Made by a program: the position numbers and the translations under genes
Notes under the pieces: model-generated
Databases searched by the model: none
Seen by the model: the letters and a program-made list of their open reading frames with translations, nothing else
Told to the model about the DNA's origin: nothing
DNA from: an uncultured Bacteroidales bacterium
Lineage (GTDB): Bacteria; Bacteroidota; Bacteroidia; Bacteroidales; P3
Assembly (NCBI GenBank): GCA_947097635.1
Contig: CAMURW010000132.1
Location: 1 to 5,136, forward strand
Direction: 5' to 3'
DNA length: 5,136 bases
Shown: piece after piece, positions 1-5,136 of the stretch
Position numbering within the stretch: the first letter of the stretch is position 1
Layout: each line of letters starts with the position of its first letter

Positions 1-357
1 CGTGTAGTGGTTGCGGTCGCTGCGAGCTTTCGTCATTTCGCCGTGTAGGTGCAGGATGTGCTTGCTGCCGGCTTGTTCGTGCAGGTTGTCGATGTTCTGG
101 GTGATAATATTGACATTGTAATAGTCTTCCAGCCTCACCAGTTGCTTGTGCCCCTCGTTGGGTTTGGCTCTCTGCAGTTCTCTGCGGCGCTGGTTATAGA
201 AGTCTAGCACCAGCAGCGGGTTTCTTTCGTAGGCTTCCCGTGTGCATACGTCTTCTACGCGATAGTGTTCCCACAACCCATCGCTGTCGCGGAAAGTGCT
301 GATGCCGCTTTCGGCACTGATGCCTGCCCCCGTTAGGATGACAACGTTTTTTTTCAT
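1..357 (-). CDS. cobB: Sir2/CobB-type NAD-dependent protein deacylase (N-terminal part)
   Basis: Cytoplasmic sirtuin that removes acyl groups from protein lysines, consuming NAD+ and yielding nicotinamide and O-acyl-ADP-ribose. 119 codons are visible; family members are usually about 230-250 residues, so roughly half is beyond the left edge. Seen in order: the NAD-binding motif GAGISAESGI (residues 10-19) followed by STFR (20-23), the TQNIDNLH motif (86-93), and HLHG (103-106) with the catalytic histidine at 105. Y54 and R57 in FYNQRRR sit where E. coli CobB and human SIRT5 have the Tyr/Arg pair that recognises succinyl and malonyl groups, so this is a class III-type enzyme by sequence. The segment after HLHG reads GEMTKARSDRN, with no cysteine where the first zinc ligand is expected. 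The ATG at 357 gives a start immediately before the Rossmann motif, as in short bacterial sirtuins. Codons 2-4 contain a run of eight A. It starts 10 bp after the OmpA-like gene's stop and is probably the last or a late gene of that operon. Family assignment is secure; substrate preference is inferred. Confidence 0.95.
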   Translation of the reverse strand, partial: MKKNVVILTGAGISAESGISTFRDSDGLWEHYRVEDVCTREAYERNPLLVLDFYNQRRRELQRAKPNEGHKQLVRLEDYYNVNIITQNIDNLHEQAGSKHILHLHGEMTKARSDRNHYT

Positions 358-367
358 AGGTGAGATG

Positions 368-2146
368 TTATTTCTTTGTTATGGTGAAGGTGGTACGACG
401 GTTGGCGGCACGGCCTTCCTCAGTGTTGTTGGAGGCCACGGGTTTGCTCTCTCCGTAGCCCTTGAACTTGAGGCGGTCGGCATCAACACCATGCTTCACC
501 AGATAGTCGTAGACGCATCTGGCACGTAGCTCGCTAAGGTGGAGGTTGTCGGCATCGTTGCCTACGTTGTCGGTATGTCCTCCCACTTCCACATTCAGGT
601 TTTCGTGTTGCTGCAGCTGTTCTGCCACATGGTCGAGTTCCACTTTGCTGACATCCAGCAGCGTCCATTTGGCCGTTTCGAAGAAGATATTGTCCAGTGT
701 CAGGATTTCACCCACTTTCAGCTGTGCCAGGGTGTCGGAGGCTTCTCTGTATACCACCTCCTGCGGCCTCGCCGTCTCTGGCAGCAGGAAACAATAGATG
801 TCTTGCTTGCCATTGCCGCCCAGTTGGTCGCTGCTGAAGAATGCCGTGTGCCCGTCGGGGCTCACTATCAGTCCGCTTTCGTCGCCACCGGTGTTGATGG
901 GATAGCTCAGGTTCTCTGGTTTGCCCCACATTGTCTGGCCTGTGGAGGTGTCCCTCTCTTTGCGGCACACGAAGATGTCCGAGCCACCCATTCCCACCAA
1001 CCCTTCGCTGGCGAAGTAGAAGGTGTTGTCGTCGTAGTGGATGAATGGTGTGTGTTCGTTGGCGGCAGTGTTTATTTCGGATCCCATATTTACTGGGGAG
1101 GTCCATGCGCCGTCCTTCAGCGTGCTTTTCCAAATGTCTGTGCCGCCATAGCCACCTTTGCGGTCGCTGACGAAATACAGCGTCTTGCCGTCGATCGACA
1201 GGGAGGGTTGGCTTTCCCAAGCGGCACTATTGATTGCGGGACCCATGTTGCGAGGTTTGGTCCATCGTTGGCCTATCTTCATGCAGACGTATAGGTCGCA
1301 GCGCCCTTCTCCGTCGGGTCTGCCGCAGGCAGTGAAAATCATGATACGTCCGTCGCGGCTAATGCACTGTGCGCCTTCGTTGTCGTTGCTGTTCACAGGT
1401 TCTGCCATTCTCACGGCCTTTGTCCAGTCTCCCCATTCCCCCGTGGGCGGTGTTTTGAGATGTGATTCGTAAAAGTCTTCCTCCTCTCGGGTGTTTGCCG
1501 TCGTTGTTTTCCTTCGCGGCACTCGCCGTGTGAAAATCAGCGTCTTGCCGTCGACGGTGAGGGTGGGAAAATATTCATCGTCGGCAGTGTTGACACCCTC
1601 TCCCAGGTTGTGGGGCGTGAAGGGTACAGGGTGCGCCAGCGCATGGATGCGGAACTGTGCGCAGTCGTAGCCATATTCTGCTCTTTTCCGCAGGCTCTCA
1701 TCCTTGCTTCCGCTACTGATATTCAGGAACTTGATATAGTTTTCCGACGCTTGGACGTTGTTGCCGTCTTTCAGCTCTAGGTCGCCCAGTGCCAGCCAGG
1801 CGGGAGGGAAGAATGAGGCGTTAGCAGCCACTGCGGCGTAGTAGTACTGCTTGGCTTTCAGTGCGTTGCCAGCATCATCAAACCATTCCGCCAGTATCAG
1901 GCGAGGTTCCACGAAGGCATTATCCATTTCTGCCGCTTTGTGAAAAGACTGCATGGCCGATGACGTTTTCCCCTGATATAGTGCCGACTGTCCTTTCTCG
2001 AACTCCTTTATGGCTTTCTTGTTGTTACTGGTATAGTCCTGTGCTATAGCAAAGATGGGAAGGAGGTACAGCATTGGCAGCAGGCTGTATTTTAATAGTA
2101 ATTGCAGTCTGTAGGTGGTGAACCTCGTTTTTCTTCCTGTCTCCAT
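368..2146 (-). CDS. Secreted TPR / PD40 beta-propeller / OmpA-C domain protein
   Basis: Predicted periplasmic, peptidoglycan-binding protein of 592 residues, probably a scaffold linking the cell wall to an envelope complex. Residues 1-35 form a signal peptide with a basic n-region, hydrophobic core 14-32 and an AIA|Q cleavage site. No lipobox cysteine is visible, so it should be soluble rather than a lipoprotein. The ATG at 2146 is preferred over Met25, which would leave too short a signal. TPR-like helices span about 43-145. Five PD40/WD40-like strands begin near residues 189, 256, 310, 363 and 422, each with a pattern like SxDGKTLYFxSDR, and should form a propeller. The OmpA-C domain covers about 484-590 with GHTDNVG. 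D526 and R541 are 15 residues apart, as in the Asp/Arg pair that binds diaminopimelate in Acinetobacter OmpA. The order resembles PorE of the Porphyromonas type IX secretion system, but the carboxypeptidase-regulatory-like domain between propeller and OmpA is absent, so I give no gene name. The gene starts 4 bp after the marC stop and ends 10 bp before sir2. Confidence 0.95.
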   Translation of the reverse strand: METGRKTRFTTYRLQLLLKYSLLPMLYLLPIFAIAQDYTSNNKKAIKEFEKGQSALYQGKTSSAMQSFHKAAEMDNAFVEPRLILAEWFDDAGNALKAKQYYYAAVAANASFFPPAWLALGDLELKDGNNVQASENYIKFLNISSGSKDESLRKRAEYGYDCAQFRIHALAHPVPFTPHNLGEGVNTADDEYFPTLTVDGKTLIFTRRVPRRKTTTANTREEEDFYESHLKTPPTGEWGDWTKAVRMAEPVNSNDNEGAQCISRDGRIMIFTACGRPDGEGRCDLYVCMKIGQRWTKPRNMGPAINSAAWESQPSLSIDGKTLYFVSDRKGGYGGTDIWKSTLKDGAWTSPVNMGSEINTAANEHTPFIHYDDNTFYFASEGLVGMGGSDIFVCRKERDTSTGQTMWGKPENLSYPINTGGDESGLIVSPDGHTAFFSSDQLGGNGKQDIYCFLLPETARPQEVVYREASDTLAQLKVGEILTLDNIFFETAKWTLLDVSKVELDHVAEQLQQHENLNVEVGGHTDNVGNDADNLHLSELRARCVYDYLVKHGVDADRLKFKGYGESKPVASNNTEEGRAANRRTTFTITKK

Positions 2147-2150
2147 TGCC

Positions 2151-2753
2151 TTAGCCGTTAATATTTAGTTGCACATTGCTGATAACTATTGCAATGTTGC
2201 TGACGAACATCTTGAGAGCGATGGCCAACAGTATGACGCCGAAGAACTTGCGTATGATGAAGATGATGTTCTCTCCTAGCACTTTGTTGATTTTGTCCAG
2301 CATCTTCAGCACAAAGAAGTCCAGTACGATATTCAATATCAGGCCTATCATTATGTTGGCCACGGCATACTCTGCCTTCAGCGACAGCAATGCCGTTGTG
2401 GCGCCAGGACCTGCTATCAGAGGGAAAGCGATGGGGACGATGGAAGCGCCGCTTTTGTTGCCGCCGTCCTTTATAATCTCGCGGCCCAGTATCATTTCCA
2501 GCGCCAGCACGAATAGTACGAAAGCTCCTGCAACAGCGAAAGAGGCGATATCCACGCCGAACAGTTTCAACACTCCGTCGCCGGCATAAAAGAAAACGAT
2601 GAAGATGGCGAAAGCCACTCCGCAGGCTTGCCAAGGATTGATGGTTTTGCCCTGTTGGCGGATAGAGACAAAGATGGGTATGGAGCCGAGGATGTCTATC
2701 ACAGCCGCCAATACCATGAAAACGCTGAAGATTTCTCTTATGCTGAGTGCCAT
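2151..2753 (-). CDS. marC: MarC family (UPF0056) integral inner-membrane protein
   Basis: Inner-membrane protein of 200 residues, a normal length for MarC/UPF0056. The family was named after the E. coli multiple-antibiotic-resistance locus, but E. coli MarC was later shown not to determine resistance; the transported substrate, if any, is unknown. Six hydrophobic segments are visible at about 9-29, 43-63, 70-89, 103-123, 131-150 and 163-190. Family landmarks are the IDILGSIPIF motif near residue 19 (counterpart of D-P-x-G-x-x-P-x-F), the small-residue helix around 70-85 leading to ALEMILG, and VPIAFPLIAGPGATT at 106-120. The two motif-bearing halves suggest an internal pseudo-repeat. The ATG at 2753 places the first helix at residue 9, as expected, and no upstream in-frame ATG lies close by. 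It is the first gene after a 195-bp spacer and its stop is 4 bp before the OmpA-like gene, so it probably leads a three-gene operon. The symbol is a family name, not proof of orthology. Confidence 0.93.
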   Translation of the reverse strand: MALSIREIFSVFMVLAAVIDILGSIPIFVSIRQQGKTINPWQACGVAFAIFIVFFYAGDGVLKLFGVDIASFAVAGAFVLFVLALEMILGREIIKDGGNKSGASIVPIAFPLIAGPGATTALLSLKAEYAVANIMIGLILNIVLDFFVLKMLDKINKVLGENIIFIIRKFFGVILLAIALKMFVSNIAIVISNVQLNING

Positions 2754-2860
2754 AGCTATTGATGACGAATTGTCGTTTATAAAAATTTGTTAAAAAACCA
2801 AGTAATATTACAACGGTGTCAATGTTTGAGACGCATATTTATAACGCGAAACTTCATTAC
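2754..2860 (-). promoter_or_regulatory. AT-rich leader upstream of marC, probable promoter region
   Basis: This non-coding stretch before the marC start is much richer in A+T than the flanking genes, as expected for a promoter region of the marC-ompA-like-sir2 unit. It contains a T6 run followed by an AT-rich stretch (2772-2798 when read on the minus strand) and the perfect 10-bp palindrome GTAATATTAC at 2802-2811. I searched the minus strand by eye for the Bacteroidota primary promoter (TAnnTTTG with TTG about 20 bp upstream) and found no good match, so the promoter itself is inferred from position and composition. No Shine-Dalgarno sequence is visible before the ATG. Confidence 0.35.
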
Positions 2861-2881
2861 TTATTGCCTAGGCGTGGTGTC

Positions 2882-2908
2882 TGCCGTGCCACTGCGGGTG
2901 GCGTGGCA
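2882..2908. repeat. Imperfect 11-bp inverted repeat (hairpin) downstream of the MBOAT gene
   Basis: Arms 2882-2892 and 2898-2908 flank a 5-nt loop (TGCGG on the plus strand). Nine of eleven positions are Watson-Crick pairs. The two remaining positions would be G-U wobbles in a plus-strand transcript but A-C mismatches in a minus-strand transcript. It lies 41 bp beyond the MBOAT stop codon. No T-run follows on either strand, so it is not a classical intrinsic terminator. It may act as a transcript-end or RNA-stability hairpin, or be chance in a GC-rich patch. Confidence 0.5.
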
Positions 2909-2948
2909 AGATTTCCTTCGTGCTCGTTTCTTTGGGGAACTGTAACCG

Positions 2949-4949
2949 TTAGAACTGGAAATAGATGAAGGGCTGGAGGTCGGCGGTGATGAACTGGTAG
3001 ATGATAAAGACGGCCAGGATGGTGACCGTGCCCATAAGCCAGAGTGGCAGATTGGCAAACCATAGGCGGTAGCGACGCTTGAAATGGTCTGGCAGCCAGT
3101 GGATGATCATGCCCACGATGAAGATGATGAAGACGGGAAGGTAGTTCTGCACGATAGGCCACACCTGCTCCAACTGCCAGTGGCTACCTATCTGATTGAC
3201 CATCTGACGTGCCGTGCGCCAGGCCATCTCGTTGGCTTCGCTGGGATGAAGGTTGCTGCCGCTGCGGAAAAACAGTCGTGTGAAGCTGATGAAAGCAAAG
3301 GTGAGCACGACGTTCCACACTGTGGCGAAAGGCGTTTCTGCCTTCTTGCCGCCGGGGTCTGCCTTGGAGGTGTGGAACGCTAGGCGTCCTATACCATATA
3401 TAATATATCGCACCACCGTGCCGGCAAACATGATGCCTGTCCACCACAAGCCCAGATGCAGCACCGGCAGCGGCTGTAGGTACGCCGCCACTGCGAAGCC
3501 GGCAAACAGCGTACCAGTAATGACGATGCGCGGCCAGGGCTTCACTTTCTTCCAATATTTGTAGATGAGGATGCCAAAGCCGTTCAGCGCGCCCCAGGTA
3601 ATGAAATTGAAACTGGCACCATGCCACATGCCGCCCAGCAGCATGGTGTCCATGTTATTGATGTTGCGCACATATTCCTTGCGGTGTCCGGGAAAGAGGA
3701 TGTAGATGGCCGCGAGCATTACTATGACGCTGACGACGGTGATGGTGACCCACTGCGTCTTGGCCATCAGTGCCACCACTGCGAGCATGCCGCCTAAGAT
3801 AAGGTAGCTGCCGACTGTGCCGTTGCGGTTGCCGCCCAGGGGGATGTAGAGGTAGTCCTTTAGCCAGTTGGATAGACTGATATGCCAGCGTTTCCAGAAG
3901 CCAGCGGCGTTGGTGGCCTTGTAGGGCGAGTGGAAGTTCTTGGGTAGGTAGAAACCCATCATCATCGCCACGCCAATGGCAATATCCGTGTAGCCGCTGA
4001 AATCGGCATACACCTGCAGGGAGTAGACGAACAGAGAGCAGAAGTTCTCGAAGGGGGTGAAAAGGGTGGGGTTGTCGAATACGCGGTCCACAAAATTCAC
4101 CGCCAGATAGTCTGCCAGGATTATCTTCTTCATTAGGCCGTTGATAATCCAGAATAGTGCGATGCCGAACTGCCGCTTGGTGAGGAAATAGGGTTTGTAG
4201 AGCTGTGGAACGAACTGGTCGGCGCGTATGATGGGACCTGCCACCAGCTGGGGGAAGAAGGTGGTGTAGAAGCCGAAGTCCAGAATGTTGTCCGCGTGTG
4301 CCACCTTGCGGCGATATACGTCCGCGATGTAGCTGATGTTCTGGAAAGTGAAGAATGAGATGCCCACAGGAAGCAGTATCTGCGAGGCATCGAAATGCGA
4401 CGATGTCAGCTGGTTGGCCCACAAGGCAAAGTAGTTCGTCACCCGGAACTGTGTGTCACAGATGGTGTTCACCACCTCGGTGAAGAAGTAGGCATATTTG
4501 AAATAGAAGAGGATGAAGAGATTGATAGCCACAGCGGAGATCATCCACGTCTTGCGTTTCCACTGCCACTGCGGTGTTATTGTGCCCCCCTGCGTCATTC
4601 CTCTCAGTGCCAGCACGTCCATCCTGCGCCCCGCGAAGTAGCCTATCAACGTGCTGACGAGCAGTAGGATGACGAAGTCGCCGCTGGTTTTGTAGTAGAA
4701 TAGCAGGCTCACTAGTGTGAGGTAGCCGTTGCGTGCCAGACGATGTCCTTTGGGCAGGTAGGGTGTGCCGTTGGCGTGGTGTCGTACGGCGCCAGGCTTT
4801 CCAGCACCATATTTGCCCATACCCATTACGGCACAGAATATGGCGAAGACAATGAAGAAGAAGGCCCAGAAGTTGAACTGCGTGAACAGCAAGGGATGTT
4901 CCTGGTCGAAATTGAAGAGATGGGCGAGATAAGTGAGGAAGTCGTACAT
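2949..4949 (-). CDS. AlgI/DltB-like membrane-bound O-acyltransferase (MBOAT)
   Basis: Polytopic inner-membrane enzyme of 666 residues, predicted to move acyl groups (usually acetyl) across the membrane for O-acetylation of a polysaccharide or other envelope polymer. AlgI landmarks appear in order: SLLFYY (81-86); LPVGISFFTFQNISYIADVYR (193-213); FFPQLVAGPIIRADQFVPQL (231-250); YADFSGYTDIAIG (314-326); SPYKATNAAGFWKRWHISLS (341-360); DYLYIPLGGNRNG (365-377); MLLGGMWHGAS (436-446). H443 in WHG corresponds to the essential AlgI histidine (H322 in Pseudomonas) and H356 to the conserved RWH histidine. AlgI itself is about 520 residues. The extra length includes a soluble-looking loop at about 46-74, a two-helix insertion at about 378-424 and a long hydrophobic C-terminal part ending in PFIYFQF. 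The ATG at 4949 is the first in frame after a TGA at 4968-4970, which fixes the start. AlgI-type enzymes need an SGNH-type partner (AlgJ/AlgX); none is identifiable here, though the truncated gene 47 bp upstream could encode one. The acceptor is unknown. Confidence 0.96.
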   Translation of the reverse strand: MYDFLTYLAHLFNFDQEHPLLFTQFNFWAFFFIVFAIFCAVMGMGKYGAGKPGAVRHHANGTPYLPKGHRLARNGYLTLVSLLFYYKTSGDFVILLLVSTLIGYFAGRRMDVLALRGMTQGGTITPQWQWKRKTWMISAVAINLFILFYFKYAYFFTEVVNTICDTQFRVTNYFALWANQLTSSHFDASQILLPVGISFFTFQNISYIADVYRRKVAHADNILDFGFYTTFFPQLVAGPIIRADQFVPQLYKPYFLTKRQFGIALFWIINGLMKKIILADYLAVNFVDRVFDNPTLFTPFENFCSLFVYSLQVYADFSGYTDIAIGVAMMMGFYLPKNFHSPYKATNAAGFWKRWHISLSNWLKDYLYIPLGGNRNGTVGSYLILGGMLAVVALMAKTQWVTITVVSVIVMLAAIYILFPGHRKEYVRNINNMDTMLLGGMWHGASFNFITWGALNGFGILIYKYWKKVKPWPRIVITGTLFAGFAVAAYLQPLPVLHLGLWWTGIMFAGTVVRYIIYGIGRLAFHTSKADPGGKKAETPFATVWNVVLTFAFISFTRLFFRSGSNLHPSEANEMAWRTARQMVNQIGSHWQLEQVWPIVQNYLPVFIIFIVGMIIHWLPDHFKRRYRLWFANLPLWLMGTVTILAVFIIYQFITADLQPFIYFQF

Positions 4950-4996
4950 AATGTGGCCCCAGGGAGGTCAATGTAGAGTGGGATTGCTGTTCATGG

Positions 4997-5136
4997 TTAG
5001 TAGCTCAAGTAATATTTGTTGGAGTCGTTGTTGTCTTGTGCTGTAACGATGTTTTTCTGTTTTACAGTGACGGCGGCGCTCTGCCGTCTGCCATGGGCCG
5101 AGGCTTCCTGTTGTGCCAGCCGCTGGTCGTTGTAAT
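4997..5136 (-). CDS. C-terminal end of an unidentified protein (partial)
   Basis: Only the last 45 codons are present, ending at a TAA at 4997-4999; the rest is beyond the right edge. The tail is strongly hydrophilic, with QRLAQQEASAHGRRQ followed by VKQKNIV and the end DNNDSNKYYLSY, and has no membrane segment. This is the only minus-strand frame open from the window edge with composition and third-position use like the neighbouring genes; the other two frames give low-complexity or arginine/proline-rich peptides. The stop lies 47 bp upstream of the MBOAT start on the same strand, so the two genes are probably co-transcribed. By analogy with AlgI-AlgJ/X pairs, an SGNH/AlgX-like partner is possible, but nothing in these 45 residues shows it. 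Confidence 0.62.
   Translation of the reverse strand, partial: YNDQRLAQQEASAHGRRQSAAVTVKQKNIVTAQDNNDSNKYYLSY

Noticed and set aside
539..1294. A 251-codon open frame on the plus strand, opposite the OmpA-like gene
   Set aside because: It is fully antisense to the PD40/OmpA coding sequence, whose domains are unambiguous. The translated peptide has no recognisable domain and is rich in Val, Ala and His, as expected from reverse-complemented coding DNA.
2754..2860. A defined Bacteroidota promoter (TAnnTTTG with upstream TTG) for marC, and a TTGACA-like box near 2818
   Set aside because: No TAnnTTTG match was found on the minus strand, and the TTGACA-like box has no -10 partner at normal spacing.
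2882..2908. Intrinsic (Rho-independent) terminator for the MBOAT transcript
   Set aside because: The stem is convincing, but neither strand has a T-run directly after it, and on the MBOAT strand the stem is interrupted by two A-C mismatches. It was recorded only as an inverted repeat.
2857..3162. Minus-strand open frames extending past the MBOAT stop into the spacer, considered as a frameshifted MBOAT C-terminus
   Set aside because: The MBOAT frame ends in PFIYFQF, a natural hydrophobic/aromatic end for this family, and the alternative frames are basic, low-complexity peptides with no membrane segments.
3655..4422. A 255-codon open frame on the minus strand inside the MBOAT gene
   Set aside because: It lies in another frame within the MBOAT gene, is rich in Arg, His, Leu and Pro, and matches nothing. 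The overlapping frame carries all AlgI motifs.
4968..4994. Eight-codon open frame (MNSNPTLH) between the partial gene and the MBOAT gene, as a possible leader peptide
   Set aside because: No ribosome-binding site, no run of regulatory codons and no attenuator-like hairpins are associated with it.

Overview
This 5.1 kb window is almost entirely coding, and every credible gene lies on the minus strand. I read it as chromosomal DNA of a Bacteroidota bacterium, most likely a Bacteroidales/Prevotella-like organism. The reasons are a TPR-PD40-OmpA periplasmic protein of the architecture typical of that phylum, an AlgI-like MBOAT protein ending in the aromatic tail FIYFQF, tight gene packing, and no convincing Shine-Dalgarno sequences before the starts. 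The assignment is inferred from protein character only.

In transcription order (right to left): (1) the last 45 codons of an unidentified gene, 4997-5136; (2) an AlgI/DltB-like membrane-bound O-acyltransferase of 666 residues, 2949-4949; (3) a 195-bp spacer, 2754-2948, with a strong imperfect hairpin near the MBOAT end and AT-rich DNA before the next gene; (4) a MarC-family six-helix membrane protein, 2151-2753; (5) a secreted TPR / PD40 beta-propeller / OmpA-C protein, 368-2146; (6) the first 119 codons of a Sir2/CobB-type NAD-dependent deacylase, 1-357, running off the left edge.

Spacing suggests two transcription units. The unidentified gene and the MBOAT gene are 47 bp apart and are probably co-transcribed. 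marC, the OmpA-like gene and sir2 are separated by only 4 and 10 bp and look like one operon read from the AT-rich spacer. The MBOAT unit probably acetylates a cell-surface or exported polysaccharide. The second unit mixes an inner-membrane protein, a peptidoglycan-anchored periplasmic scaffold and a cytoplasmic protein deacylase, with no obvious common pathway.

I do not see a clearly new system, mobile element, CRISPR array or RNA gene. The points most worth a second look are an extra two-helix insertion between the catalytic motifs of the MBOAT protein, a sirtuin that combines the class III acyl-recognition residues with loss of the expected first zinc cysteine, an OmpA-like protein without the linker domain found in PorE-like relatives, and the strand-asymmetric hairpin downstream of the MBOAT gene.
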